Below are positions 8,265-16,919 of a stretch of 64,000 nucleotides of DNA, in pieces; position 1 is the stretch's first letter, and every line of letters starts with the position of its first letter. The position numbers were made by a program, and so were the translations under genes. The stretch comes from Streptomyces scabiei 87.22 (GTDB taxonomy: Bacteria > Actinomycetota > Actinomycetes > Streptomycetales > Streptomycetaceae), in assembly GCF_000091305.1 (NCBI RefSeq), contig NC_013929.1:2480001-2544000 (forward strand), given 5' to 3'. Below the pieces are notes generated by a model, which was given only the letters and a program-made list of their open reading frames with translations, searched no databases and had not been told where the DNA came from.

Positions 8265-8708
8265 GTGTTTCACCGGATACGCCGCAGGGCCAAGGAGCCG
8301 AGCGAAGCTCAGAGACAGTTCGCCGAGCTGCACGCACGGCTGCAGGGCCAGGTCCCGCCCGGCTTCGGAGTGTCGGCGACTGAGCCGGAGTCCGCCGAGC
8401 CGGCCGGCGTCGTGGACGACTTCCTTCCGCCCGAGCTGCGCGTGCCGAGCCACGACCAGGTCGAGGGCAAGATGATGCCGTGGAAGCAGCCCCTCGTCCT
8501 TGACGGCGAGATGGCCGCCTGCGCCGAGTGCGGCGCATACCGTGACTGGCTGATCCTCTCCACCCGCGGCGAGATCTGGCTGCGCTGCCGGACAGGCCAC
8601 CAGCAGCGGGAAACCCGCCTCGACACCGCCTGGTACAACCGCAACAGCGGACCCGCAGACGCGATGCACGCCACGTTCGAGGACTGCCTGCGCCACCTCG
8701 GGCACTGA
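8265..8708 (+). CDS. Hypothetical protein with zinc-ribbon-like cysteines
   Basis: A 147-residue protein. GTG 8265 is preceded by AAAGGAGG at the right distance, and the protein begins MFHRIRRRAKEP. The C-terminal half contains ACAECGAYRDWLIL and IWLRCRTGHQ, a pattern compatible with a one-metal ribbon. Common-looking actinobacterial hypothetical; function unknown. Confidence 0.65.
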   Translation: MFHRIRRRAKEPSEAQRQFAELHARLQGQVPPGFGVSATEPESAEPAGVVDDFLPPELRVPSHDQVEGKMMPWKQPLVLDGEMAACAECGAYRDWLILSTRGEIWLRCRTGHQQRETRLDTAWYNRNSGPADAMHATFEDCLRHLGH

Positions 8709-8786
8709 CCACCACTCCTACGACCCACCGGGCCCTCGGGCCCGCACTGACCACCCGTCGCCTAGCACCAAGGGGTCAGTTCCGTC

Positions 8787-9482
8787 ATGCGCGTTCGCGT
8801 CGCCACCACCGCCCTCGGCATCACCGCCGCCCTCCTCGCCCTGCCCGCCTGCTCGACCGACACCACCGGGGCCAAGCACGAGCCCCCTTCCTCCGCCCGG
8901 ACGAGCAAGCCGGCCGACGCGGTCCAGAAGTCGGCCTCGCTCTCCTCGGCCGCGCTCGAGTCGCGCCTGCTCGACCAGAGTGACCTCGGCAGCGGCTACG
9001 TGCCCAAGCCGGAGCGTCCGGCCCAGCACGACGACGTCACCGTCATCGGCTGCCCGGCCCTGAGTGAGCTGGGCGGCAGCGCAGCGACCGGCGGCACGCT
9101 CTCCTTCCCGCACAAGGCGAAGGCAGACTTCACCTACGGCGGCAGCTCCTCGGAGGTCTCCGAGGAGCTGTACAGCGACAGCGCGAAGAAGCTGTCCGAC
9201 GGTGTCGCCCGGATCTTCGACGCGATGACCGGCTGCCCGACCTATCAGGTCGTCGCGGGCGGCACCCCGGTCGACGTGGCCTCGCAGAAACTGCCCGCGC
9301 CCCACGACCTCGGTGACGAGCAGTGGAGCCAGCTCCTGACGTTCTCCACCGGAGGGCGGAGCACCGTGGTCAAGCAGACCGCGGTCCGCGACGGCAGTCT
9401 GCTGCTGATCGTCTCTGGCTCCCCGGCCCTCGTCGACCGCCACCTCGACAAGGCCCTCGCCAAGGCCACGGCAACGAGCTGA
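8787..9482 (+). CDS. Secreted lipoprotein
   Basis: A 231-residue protein with a lipoprotein signal: MRVRV, a hydrophobic core and the lipobox LPAC, which would leave a lipidated Cys. The mature part has two further cysteines (VIGCPAL and TGCPTY) that could pair. It looks like a PknH-type extracellular sensor-like domain of actinobacterial lipoproteins; this is a weak resemblance. A strong hairpin follows immediately, so it is probably monocistronic. Confidence 0.75.
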   Translation: MRVRVATTALGITAALLALPACSTDTTGAKHEPPSSARTSKPADAVQKSASLSSAALESRLLDQSDLGSGYVPKPERPAQHDDVTVIGCPALSELGGSAATGGTLSFPHKAKADFTYGGSSSEVSEELYSDSAKKLSDGVARIFDAMTGCPTYQVVAGGTPVDVASQKLPAPHDLGDEQWSQLLTFSTGGRSTVVKQTAVRDGSLLLIVSGSPALVDRHLDKALAKATATS

Positions 9483-9499
9483 CCTGCCTGCCCGTCACG

Positions 9500-9535
9500 C
9501 TGCTGCCTCCGACCCATGTGGGTCGGAGGCAGCAG
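9500..9535. terminator. Bidirectional hairpin terminator
   Basis: Perfect 17-bp stem (9500-9516 with 9519-9535) and a 2-nt loop, between the convergent ends of the lipoprotein gene and the minus-strand gene at 9540. No U tract, as is usual in Streptomyces. Confidence 0.85.
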
Positions 9536-9539
9536 TGCG

Positions 9540-9962
9540 TTACTGGCCAACGCGTTGAGCAGCGCGAGCAGCTTGGCCTGGCACCCAGGCTCGGACCTGG
9601 CCGGGTTGTACGTAGAGCACGTTCGGGTTGTGGCTGTGCGGCCCGTAGCCGCTGGAGGCGTTGACGAGGAGGTAAGCGCCTGCGGGAATGTGCCAGTTCC
9701 AGAACCAGGCGTCCTGTTGTCGACCGGTGTCGCACCAGGTCACGATGGCTTTTGAGCCACGGCGTCCGTGCTGGTAGACCCGCGTGACCTGAAGGAGTTG
9801 CCCGTGCCCGGAACGTCGGTGCTGCTGGAATGCCTGCCACTGCGCCGCGAGGGCAGCCGTGCGCTTGCGGCGTGAACGGACCGTCAACGCGATCGTCACG
9901 GCGACGATGAAAGCGATGGCCATGAGAGCGCCGGGGCTGGGGTGCATTGCCGCATCGTGCAT
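9540..9962 (-). CDS. Small single-TM membrane protein
   Basis: Up to 140 residues. One transmembrane helix (MAIAFIVAVTIALTV) is followed by a basic stop-transfer (RSRRKR) and a soluble domain with aromatic motifs (DAWFWNWHIPAGAYLLV). Starts at 9962, 9947 and 9923 are all possible; none has a strong ribosome site, so the N-terminus is uncertain. Function unknown. It converges on the lipoprotein gene across the hairpin. Confidence 0.6.
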   Translation of the reverse strand: MHDAAMHPSPGALMAIAFIVAVTIALTVRSRRKRTAALAAQWQAFQQHRRSGHGQLLQVTRVYQHGRRGSKAIVTWCDTGRQQDAWFWNWHIPAGAYLLVNASSGYGPHSHNPNVLYVQPGQVRAWVPGQAARAAQRVGQ

Positions 9963-10037
9963 CGTTCCGTCACAGGGCGGCAAACCATCCTGGGCGTCGA
10001 AGACCGAGCGACTACTTCGCCCGAGAATCAAGAAAGC

Positions 10038-10065
10038 CCGGCACCCCCAACTGGGAGGGTGCCGG
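10038..10065 (-). terminator. Hairpin terminator downstream of the DUF317 gene
   Basis: CCGGCACCC (10038-10046) pairs with GGGTGCCGG (10057-10065) across a 10-nt loop, about 30 nt after the stop of the minus-strand gene at 10097. Confidence 0.75.
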
Positions 10066-10096
10066 ACTGCGATCACCAAGAGCTGCGCGCGGGACG

Positions 10097-10918
10097 TCAG
10101 ATGGCCGGCGCGCGCAGAAGGCGCTCCTGGGTGGCCTCGGGCAGCACCCGCCGCAGAACCGGTGCAGTCGAGCTGAGGGAGGCAGCGAAGGCGGCAACGA
10201 GATCGTGCGGGACGCTGGCGGCGAAGGAAGCCGCCCACAGACACGGTGCACCGAGCGCGGGCTCGGCCCACGCCTGCCATCCGGCCGGTCCCGTCTCGTC
10301 GACCTCGGCCGCCAGGGCGTGCGGGTCGGCGTCCTGGATGAGGGGCGGGACCTCGCCGAGGCTGATGTGCGAGGTGAACGTCGGGTCCGTCGCTGCCGCC
10401 TGGGGATGGTCGATGTCGCGAAACCACCCGTGGGCGGCGACAGCGTCGAGGACCAGCTCGGAGCCGACGAGCGGTACGGCGGGCTGGTCGCGGGCGTCGA
10501 GCGCGACGAGGAAGTCGGCCACCGCCTCGCCGGGAACATCGCGGGTGAAGTAGGCCGACCACTGGGCGAGCGGGCTGCTCGCCTCGGCGCGGGCGGAGAT
10601 CTGCCAGGCGATGGGCAGGTCTCCCAGGCGGAACGGCTCGTCCGCCAGGCTCCACTGCGCCCATCGGAGGGTGTCGGGGCTGATGTGCAGGACGGTGCTG
10701 CGCAGGACCTGGCGGTCCTCCGGCTCCTCGTCCGGCTCATGCCGTCCCCGGACGATCGTCAGGCTCGTCCAGCCCAGGCTGGCAAGCGTATCGGCGACGG
10801 CGTCGTAGAGGCGCCCATCGTCACCGGCCAGGTACCGGGGGCCGACCCAGAAGGCGGGCTGGCCGCCGGGCGGGGTGGACGGGTCGGGCGGAAAGTCGGG
10901 GTACAGGGGCGCCTCCAA
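10097..10918 (-). CDS. DUF317 protein (two modules)
   Basis: A 273-residue protein. The DUF317 hallmark RYLAGDDG appears near residue 30 (usual form RHLAGxGD). A domain follows that ends in ISARAEASSPLAQWSAYFTRDVPGEAVADFLVAL, and the second module (GAPCLWAASFAASVPHDLVAAFAASL) repeats the pattern. DUF317 proteins are almost confined to Streptomyces and are frequent on its plasmids; their function is unknown. Followed by a terminator; the 96-residue gene lies 16 nt upstream. Confidence 0.85.
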   Translation of the reverse strand: MEAPLYPDFPPDPSTPPGGQPAFWVGPRYLAGDDGRLYDAVADTLASLGWTSLTIVRGRHEPDEEPEDRQVLRSTVLHISPDTLRWAQWSLADEPFRLGDLPIAWQISARAEASSPLAQWSAYFTRDVPGEAVADFLVALDARDQPAVPLVGSELVLDAVAAHGWFRDIDHPQAAATDPTFTSHISLGEVPPLIQDADPHALAAEVDETGPAGWQAWAEPALGAPCLWAASFAASVPHDLVAAFAASLSSTAPVLRRVLPEATQERLLRAPAI

Positions 10919-10933
10919 GGGCTCGGTGAGGGT

Positions 10934-11224
10934 CTAGTTGCCGCCGGCGCGGCGGCGGGGGCGACGCGGAGGCGCCTGGACGGGGCCCTGCCACGTCAGC
11001 TCGATGGCGACCTCGGGCGGCAAGTGGCCGAGCTGTGCGTCCTCGTCCGGTCCTTCGGCGAGGTAGACGACGGTCCGACCGGTCTCGTCCACCGACTGCA
11101 CGACCTGCGCCAAGCGATGTGCCATCGGGAAGAACGGGTTCATGGCCTGGCGGACCGGAGCACTCCGGTCGCAGCCGGACAGCAGGTCGATGAGATCGCC
11201 GACGGTCATCTCCGAGGACGTCAC
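10934..11224 (-). CDS. Small hypothetical protein next to DUF317 genes
   Basis: A 96-residue protein. Start GTG 11224 has AGGAGG 6 nt upstream. The sequence is acidic in the middle (SVDETGRTVVYLAEGPDEDAQLG) and ends in a basic PPRRPRRRAGGN tail. No family named. It is probably co-transcribed with the DUF317 gene downstream. Confidence 0.65.
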   Translation of the reverse strand: MTSSEMTVGDLIDLLSGCDRSAPVRQAMNPFFPMAHRLAQVVQSVDETGRTVVYLAEGPDEDAQLGHLPPEVAIELTWQGPVQAPPRRPRRRAGGN

Positions 11225-11329
11225 GAACAGCCTCCTGGGGTACGAGGAAAAGGGGAGCGCTGGATACGGTTCGGCGTCGGGACAGCCAGCCGATCGCAGG
11301 GCGGACGCTTCCTGTCGGTGCCTGCGCTG

Positions 11330-11683
11330 TCAGAGGCGGCGTGAGGTCTCCAGCACGCGCGCTACGACCGCGGCGACGATGTCCGCCGGCGTCTCGGTAT
11401 CGAACGACAATTGGTAGCCACGGACCTTGGCGGTGCCGGTGACGGCGATCTTCCATCCTTCACCGTCCGTGCCGGGGCGTCCGAGCGGGAACCAGCCGAG
11501 GTAGAACCGGCCGTCCTTCGAGCTGACGTGCACGTCCGCACGATCGTCGACGATCAGGTGGAAGTCCTCCGCGGAGAACTGGTCCATGACCAGCGTGGGC
11601 TGGCCGGGGCCGAGCTGCCACTCGCGCAGGCGCAGGGCTTCGACGGTAGTGGAGAAACCGGGGTCCGCAGGGGCTACGGTCAC
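11330..11683 (-). CDS. Single-module DUF317-like protein
   Basis: A 117-residue protein. The core DFHLIVDDRADVHVSSKDGRFYLGWFPLG, then WKIAVTG...TETPADIVAAVVARVL, matches one half of a DUF317 module (strand-rich core plus the TPAxIVAA helix). GTG 11683 has AGAGAGG upstream; a TTG two codons earlier is an alternative. Likely first gene of the short minus-strand group ending at 10097. Confidence 0.6.
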   Translation of the reverse strand: MTVAPADPGFSTTVEALRLREWQLGPGQPTLVMDQFSAEDFHLIVDDRADVHVSSKDGRFYLGWFPLGRPGTDGEGWKIAVTGTAKVRGYQLSFDTETPADIVAAVVARVLETSRRL

Positions 11684-11935
11684 AGGCAATCACCTCTCTG
11701 ACCTGGGGTTTCTTGCACGGTCGTCTACGTTGACATGACCTCGCAGCCGTTGGCCAGTCATTCCGCGATCTTTCCTGTCTGCCCCCGGCGAACTGCTGTC
11801 CGCCGACATTGTGGGTCTCCGATTCCGTGGCCGAACCTCACGACCAACGGCCACCCAGTGGCCGATCAGCCGCAACCCGAGACTGGTTGGTCAGACGGGC
11901 GCGGCATGGATCAGACGTCACCTTGGGAAAAGACA

Positions 11936-11964
11936 GTGACGGTGTCAGGGTCTGCTCCTATCTT
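11936..11964 (+). promoter_or_regulatory. Promoter of the Abi-C gene, probably leaderless
   Basis: GTGACG (11936-11941), a 17-bp spacer and TATCTT (11959-11964) place the transcription start at or next to ATG 11971. No ribosome site precedes that ATG, which fits a leaderless mRNA. The rest of 11684-11958 shows no gene. Confidence 0.45.
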
Positions 11965-11970
11965 CAGACC

Positions 11971-12831
11971 ATGACCGTCACCGCACGGCGGGAGCTGGTG
12001 AGCCCGGCGACCCGCAACGCCTTCCGCTCTCTGGCCACGGACCTGACCGTCCGGATTGTCGCCGAACTGTGGGAGGACCACGGGTTCGCGCCCATCCCGC
12101 CAGATGAGCTGAAGTACCAGGATATAGGCCAGCGGCGGACTGAATTCATGCTCTACGCGGAGGGCGTGGACTGGTCGGATCCTAACCAGGTTCGACGTGT
12201 ACTCCTGGTCTTCGAGGACTTCATCCGCGCGTACCGGAACCCGGACGATCAGGGAACTCCTAAGTGGCTTGACGACATCAGGGTCCGCTTGGAGCGGGAC
12301 GGCTTCACTCTCGATAAGGAGGGGAGGATCTCTTGGTCCAACCCGCCAGTGCTGGTCCGCGACCTCAGCACCCTGAGCGACGCCTCCGGCATCACGATCG
12401 AGTTGGAGCGTATTCGGAGGGACCTGACCACCGATCCCCATGGGGCCATCGGCGCGGCCAAGCAGCTCATCGAGGCAACGGCGAAGACCGCTCTTGGGGA
12501 GCTGAACATCGAGGTCGACCGGAACACCGCGCTCCCAGCCCTGATCAGCACGGTCCAGAAGGCGCTGAAGCTCGACGCTGGCTCGGCTCCTGATGGGCCG
12601 GACGGCAGCAAGGCCGTGAAGAGAATCCTTTCGGGCTCGGTGAACATCGCAGTCGGCGTCGCCGAACTGCGCAACCAGGGCTTCGGCAGCGGTCACGGTC
12701 AGGCGAGCGCACCGTCTGGGCTTGGAGTGCGTCATGCCCGCCTGACGGTCAATGCCGCCGTGACCTGGTGCGAGCTGATCCTCGACACGCTCTCGGACCC
12801 CGCCGCGCCGTGGCGCAAGACCAAGGGCTGA
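11971..12831 (+). CDS. Abi-C family (abortive infection C-terminal domain) protein
   Basis: A 286-residue protein. The C-terminal half (about residues 150-285) has the Abi-C pattern: DPHGAIGAAKQLIEATAKTALGE, KAVKRILSGSVNIAVGVAELRNQGFGSGHGQ, then RHARLTVNAAVTWCELILDTL. The N-terminal half is an unassigned helical domain. Abi-C proteins are associated with phage abortive infection, often as HEPN-like effectors. GC content and codon use look milder than in neighbours, fitting a transferred defence gene. No partner gene is adjacent. Confidence 0.8.
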   Translation: MTVTARRELVSPATRNAFRSLATDLTVRIVAELWEDHGFAPIPPDELKYQDIGQRRTEFMLYAEGVDWSDPNQVRRVLLVFEDFIRAYRNPDDQGTPKWLDDIRVRLERDGFTLDKEGRISWSNPPVLVRDLSTLSDASGITIELERIRRDLTTDPHGAIGAAKQLIEATAKTALGELNIEVDRNTALPALISTVQKALKLDAGSAPDGPDGSKAVKRILSGSVNIAVGVAELRNQGFGSGHGQASAPSGLGVRHARLTVNAAVTWCELILDTLSDPAAPWRKTKG

Positions 12832-13002
12832 TCACTTCGCGCAGAGGGCCAGGTTTCGGGGTAGAGCAGATCGCGCCATCCCGCAGGCGTGACTTCAGCT
12901 CGCCAACTTGGACCTCCCGCCCACCGGCCCCGGCGGGCCTACTACACCCTAAGGAAATGCCCCGGCCGTGAGACGGACCGGCTGTGCCATCAACTAGGTC
13001 AC

Positions 13003-13036
13003 GGCGTTGGTGAGCGGGGACGGCCTCACCAACGCC
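13003..13036. terminator. Strong hairpin, possible terminator
   Basis: GGCGTTGGTGAG (13003-13014) pairs perfectly with CTCACCAACGCC (13025-13036) across a 10-nt loop. The right arm lies inside repeat copy A. It could end the Abi-C transcript 170 nt upstream. Confidence 0.55.
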
Positions 13037-13071
13037 CCTGCCAATCAAGTTAGTCGCCGCCGGTCAGCGCG
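13018..13071 (+). repeat. 54-bp direct repeat, copy A
   Basis: Matches 14931-14984 at 48 of 54 positions. Read in the same frame it would encode the last 11 residues and stop of the SDR gene, so it looks like the 3' end of a lost homologous gene or a recombination site. Confidence 0.75.
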
Positions 13072-13278
13072 GGGCGGAAAAACCGCGCCATATTCTCAGA
13101 GCGGACTGCACAGCAAAATTGATCTACGGCATGAACCTGACGCTGGACAATGAGCCGGGCACTGTGGCAGCGGCGGTGGGGGCCGGACCATCGCAGGGCT
13201 CCGAAAATCAATGTGATCACTTCCTTGTCTCCCCTACCCTGCCGGACACCGACAGCCCCTCCTGACGAGGACATCCCG

Positions 13279-14091
13279 ATGACGAGCAGCCCCGCCGTGC
13301 GCCCGGAGATCATCGACTTCTACACCCGGTCCGACGAAGCCGCACGGCTGCAGACCACCGCCACAGGCACCCTGGAGTTCGCGCGCACCCGCGAATTACT
13401 GTGCCGCCACCTCCCACCGGCACCGGCCCGCGTGCTCGATGTCGGCGGTGGTCCCGGAACGCACGCCCGGTGGTTGGCCGACGACGGCTACATGGTGCAC
13501 GTCGTGGACCCCGTCCCCAAGCACGTCGCCCAGGCAGCAGCCGTCGACGGCGTGACGGCCGAGCTGGGCGACGCCCGCCGCCTCACCGCCGCAGACAGGA
13601 CGTACGACGTCGTTCTGCTTCTCGGCCCGCTCTACCACCTTCACGACAAGTCCGACCGGATCTCCGCGCTGACGGAGGCGGCCCGCGTGACCCGGCCCGG
13701 CGGACTCATCGCCGCGGCGGCGATCTCCCGCTATTCGCCCCTCCTCGACTACATCGCGACCACCGGTATCACCGAGTCCGCGATCCAGGACGGGGTCCGT
13801 GACACCCTGGCCAAGGGCCGCTACGCCGGACAGCGCGGCTTCACCGTCGCCTACTTCCAGACCTCCACCGAGCTGCGCGCGGAGGTCACGGAGGCCGGTC
13901 TTACCGATCCCCGCCTCTACGGAATCGAGGGACCCGGCTGGGTGGCGGTCAAGGCCATCGAGAAGTACACCAGCGCCAACCTCATGGGCACGGACATATA
14001 CGAAGCGGCCCTCGCCGCGGCGCGCATCGCAGAACCGCACGCGGCCCTCACCGACGCCTCCGCCCACATTCTCGCCATCACCGGGCCCTGA
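13279..14091 (+). CDS. Class I SAM-dependent methyltransferase
   Basis: A 270-residue protein. Motif I is LDVGGGPGTHARWLA (about residues 53-67), an acidic VVDP follows, then YDVVLLLGPLYHL and the post-motif RVTRPGGLIAAAAISRY. These define the Rossmann methyltransferase fold of small-molecule methylases; the substrate is not evident. ATG 13279 has GACGAGGA upstream. It lies in the segment bounded by 54-bp repeats, 20 nt before the SDR gene. Confidence 0.85.
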   Translation: MTSSPAVRPEIIDFYTRSDEAARLQTTATGTLEFARTRELLCRHLPPAPARVLDVGGGPGTHARWLADDGYMVHVVDPVPKHVAQAAAVDGVTAELGDARRLTAADRTYDVVLLLGPLYHLHDKSDRISALTEAARVTRPGGLIAAAAISRYSPLLDYIATTGITESAIQDGVRDTLAKGRYAGQRGFTVAYFQTSTELRAEVTEAGLTDPRLYGIEGPGWVAVKAIEKYTSANLMGTDIYEAALAAARIAEPHAALTDASAHILAITGP

Positions 14092-14111
14092 CCGGTCTAG
14101 GGTGTCGCCTC

Positions 14112-14966
14112 ATGACGCTGCTGATCGTGGGTGGGTCCGGGTTCCTGGGCACCGAGCTGGTCCGGCAAGCTATATCGGCGGGGCGCCCGACGGCCGCGAC
14201 CTATACGACCAGGCCCGGCAGTGCTCCGGGGGTTACTTGGCGCAGCCTCGACCTGCGGGATCCAGGGAGCGTGGAAGCGGTCGTGGCCGAGGTGAACCCT
14301 CGCGTCATCGTCAATGCATCGAGCGGCGGGGCCGACTGGGCAGTCACAGCCGAGGGACCCGTCCGCCTCGCGATCGCCGCGGCGAAGGCCGGAAGCAGAA
14401 TGATCCAGGTCTCCAGCGACGCCGTCTTCTCCGGCAAGAGCCACGCTCCCTACGACGAACAGTGCAGGCCCGACCCCATCACCCCGTACGGGGCGGCGAA
14501 GGCCGCCGCGGAAACGGTGCTTCTGCTTCATCCGGACGCCGTCGTGGCCCGCACCTCGCTGATCATCGGCGACGGCCAGTCCGAGCACGAACGCACCGTC
14601 CACGAACTGGCCACCGGCACCCGCGAAGGCGTCCTCTTCACAGACGACTTCCGATGCCCGGTCCACGCGAGCGATCTGGCCGCAGCGCTCCTCGAACTCG
14701 CGTCGGGCGACACGACCGGCGTCCACCACCTCGGCGGGAACCAGGCTCTCAGCCGGCACGAGCTGGGCGTGCTCATCGCCCGACGCGACGGACTCGACGC
14801 ATCGCGACTACCCACCGGCCTACGGGCCGACAGCACCCTTCCCGGGCCCCTCGACATCCGCCTCGACAGCCGCTCGACGCAGCGCAAGTTGCGCACCTCG
14901 CTGCGCGGCGCGCACGAGTTCCTCGCCCCGGGACGACCTCACCAACACCCTTGCCAAGCAAGTTAG
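14112..14966 (+). CDS. SDR oxidoreductase, RmlD-like (dTDP-4-dehydrorhamnose reductase family)
   Basis: A 284-residue protein. The NAD(P) motif GGSGFLG is at residues 7-13, VIVNASSG follows, and the catalytic YGAAKAAAE (YxxxK) comes after a VSSDAVFSG strand. This is the RmlD-type extended SDR, acting on a nucleotide sugar or similar. Its last 12 codons coincide with repeat copy B. TAGGGT lies 9 nt before the ATG and no ribosome site is evident, so leaderless expression is possible. Confidence 0.85.
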   Translation: MTLLIVGGSGFLGTELVRQAISAGRPTAATYTTRPGSAPGVTWRSLDLRDPGSVEAVVAEVNPRVIVNASSGGADWAVTAEGPVRLAIAAAKAGSRMIQVSSDAVFSGKSHAPYDEQCRPDPITPYGAAKAAAETVLLLHPDAVVARTSLIIGDGQSEHERTVHELATGTREGVLFTDDFRCPVHASDLAAALLELASGDTTGVHHLGGNQALSRHELGVLIARRDGLDASRLPTGLRADSTLPGPLDIRLDSRSTQRKLRTSLRGAHEFLAPGRPHQHPCQAS

Positions 14967-14984
14967 TCACCGCAGGTCAGCGCG
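14931..14984 (+). repeat. 54-bp direct repeat, copy B
   Basis: Partner of 13018-13071, 48/54 identical. It spans the 3' end and stop of the SDR gene and 18 bp beyond it. It lacks the left arm of the copy A hairpin. Confidence 0.75.
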
Positions 14985-15141
14985 CAGGGCTTCGGCGAAG
15001 TCTGCTACCGTCTGTTTCGTGATCATGTGAGCCCGGGGAGCTGAAGGGGTCGGCTCGGGTTTCGATGGTCGTGGCGGAGGCCAGCGGCGATGCTGGTGAC
15101 TCGGTCCCCCTACCGATCACCGACCGGTCGTGACGTGCGAT

Positions 15142-15173
15142 GGCGCTCACCCCTCCTGCTTTGAGTGAGCGCC
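15142..15173. terminator. Hairpin, possible terminator
   Basis: GGCGCTCAC (15142-15150) pairs with GTGAGCGCC (15165-15173) across 14 nt. Lies between the SDR gene and the helicase remnant. Confidence 0.45.
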
Positions 15174-15219
15174 GTTCTCTAGTCCCTTTCACCCGAGTCA
15201 CCGGTGCGCGTCGGCCGCC

Positions 15220-15420
15220 TCAATCGCAGAGCCGCGACAAGTGGTTCCCAGAGACCGTGGACCAGGTGGGGAACAACGCGAAGTGTCCGTTCCTGGCGCG
15301 GGTCAAGACGACGTACAGCAGCTCGGAGCCGGTCGGATACGGCTCTCCTTCGGAGCCCTGAAACTCGTTGCTTCCGAGGAGCAAGATCGTGGTGTCGGCT
15401 TCCCGGCCCTTGTCTGATGG
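15220..15420 (-). pseudogene. Remnant of a UvrD/Rep-type helicase C-terminus
   Basis: The minus strand reads ILLLGSNEFQGSEGEPYP, then ELLYVVLTRARNGHFALFPT. The second piece matches helicase motif VI (YVALTRAR) at the end of superfamily 1A helicases, and the first resembles the preceding motif V strand. Nothing intact lies on either side, so this is a fragment. The assignment rests on two short motifs only. Confidence 0.4.
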
Positions 15421-15668
15421 AGGTTCATGACCTGGATCCGGGCTTGTCAGGCTGTCCCTGCCCCGACCAGCGCTTCGTCGCGTGCGTGGAGAAGCTCCTG
15501 CCCGGCCGCAGCAGCGTCGACGCTGCCCTCGCTGGAGTGACGGAGGGCGACACTCGTGCGGCGGGCCCAATGAATCCAGGTCTCCTGGCCGCGGGCGGCC
15601 CTGACCGCGTTGTGGGCGTTTGGCCGCCTCCGCGAGCCTCGCGACGTCGGGCCGGACCTGCGGCCTGT

Positions 15669-16850
15669 CTACTCCAGCAACTCTGATTGGATCCGGTCCC
15701 AGCTCGGCCGCGGGCTGTCGACCGGATGCACGATGGTGAGGAGGCGGCCTTCGAGGAACACGTCGAGCCGGTCAGCCGTTGGAGAGTCCAGCCGGCGGCG
15801 CTGGGCCCTGTGGTCCAGGGGCAGGCGCTCTCCCAGGACGCCGAGCAGCACCTCTTGGCGTGCCGGGCCGACGGCATCGCCGCGGATCCACCGGCCGCGG
15901 ACCTCAACACCGGAGAACGTGCCGAGTGTGTCCTCACGGCCGAAGGACCGGTTCATGGCTGCCTCGACCAGCGGTTCGGCCCGCCTGATCGCCGTCTCGG
16001 GGTAGGCCCCGGCTCCATCGGCCGGACCCTCACCGCTGGACTCGGGTATGTCATCAGGCCAGTTCAGGAGGGGTTCCTCCGGTTCCAGGTTCGTGCGTCG
16101 GCGGGGATCTGGCCGGGGAACACGGAATCGCCAGGGAGTTGCGCCGCCCGGCGTGTCGATCCACCCAGTGCTGAGCCCGGCCGTGGCCGGGGAGTCGTCG
16201 GGAAGGAAGATGTCGACGTAGACGCCGCCCGTGCCGAGCCAGACCCAGCTCATGAAGTAGGCGTGATCGTCGTGGTCGACGGACCACTGCGCGAGCTTCT
16301 CCAGGCGTGTCTTCTGCGGCTGGGTGCCTTTGCCGGCAGGGAACATCTGCTGGTTGTCGCGGCGGCGGCCCCGCGCCTCTCCGGCGAGCGGGCCGGCGGC
16401 AAGGTCGTACAGCAGGTCCGGCCGCACACCCTTCTTCGCGTAGGTGCCGACTAGTTTCCCGGGCAGGACGTCGAAGCTGCTGAGACCGTTGACCCCTGAC
16501 TCCCAGTCGAAAAGGGCCTCGCTGACAGCGGTCATCACCCCAAGGCCGGTGCACTCGCTGACGAAACGCCGGATGTGGAGGGAGCTGGAGTCGAGGGCGG
16601 GGCAGTCGACCCCGAGCGGGCCAGTACCCGGGCTGCCGGCGATATAGCTGAGCAGGAGGCTGATCTCGTGATCGCGCACACGCTGATCGACCGTCTTGCG
16701 CAGGTCGCAGGCAAGGGCGTTGATGTTGACCACAGCAGCCAACGACACCGGCAGAGAGCCCTGCCCGATCTCGACGGCCTGGACAGCGTCAGCGCCAGCC
16801 ATGCCCTTCTCAACCGTGAAACGCCACACCCGGGCACGCACCGTACTCAT
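15669..16850 (-). CDS. Hypothetical protein
   Basis: A 393-residue soluble protein with well-mixed composition. It contains HEISLLLSYIAGSPGTGPLGVDCPALDSSSLHIRRFVSE, an HAYFMSWVWLGTGGVYVDIFLPDD strand pair, and a C-terminus with DVFLEGRLLTIVHPVD. No family recognised. ATG 16850 was taken as start; the ribosome site is weak. A 79-residue gene lies 69 nt upstream on the same strand. Confidence 0.6.
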   Translation of the reverse strand: MSTVRARVWRFTVEKGMAGADAVQAVEIGQGSLPVSLAAVVNINALACDLRKTVDQRVRDHEISLLLSYIAGSPGTGPLGVDCPALDSSSLHIRRFVSECTGLGVMTAVSEALFDWESGVNGLSSFDVLPGKLVGTYAKKGVRPDLLYDLAAGPLAGEARGRRRDNQQMFPAGKGTQPQKTRLEKLAQWSVDHDDHAYFMSWVWLGTGGVYVDIFLPDDSPATAGLSTGWIDTPGGATPWRFRVPRPDPRRRTNLEPEEPLLNWPDDIPESSGEGPADGAGAYPETAIRRAEPLVEAAMNRSFGREDTLGTFSGVEVRGRWIRGDAVGPARQEVLLGVLGERLPLDHRAQRRRLDSPTADRLDVFLEGRLLTIVHPVDSPRPSWDRIQSELLE

Positions 16851-16919
16851 GGGGGAAGCCTATGGCCGCCATCCGCCGGTGCGGACCTCTGGCTCCGTAG
16901 GACCCTGCAACGCGCTGGC

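Larger units (their letters stand above)
12832..13278. other. Intergenic stretch with hairpin and direct repeat
   Basis: Contains a 12-bp perfect hairpin (13003-13036) and copy A of the 54-bp repeat (13018-13071). I see no gene. TACCCT at 13235-13240 may be the -10 box for the methyltransferase gene, with a weak -35. Confidence 0.45.
14985..15668. other. Accessory stretch of decayed sequence
   Basis: No intact gene. It holds a hairpin at 15142-15173 and a helicase-like remnant on the minus strand. The rest shows only arginine-rich shadow frames. Confidence 0.45.

Noticed and set aside
13018..14984. Calling the 54-bp repeats attL/attR of an integrase-driven element
   Set aside because: No integrase or recombinase lies between them, and the left copy reads as a gene end; kept as direct repeats only.
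15204..15686. Plus-strand frame of 160 codons
   Set aside because: No ribosome site and irregular composition; the opposite strand shows a helicase motif.
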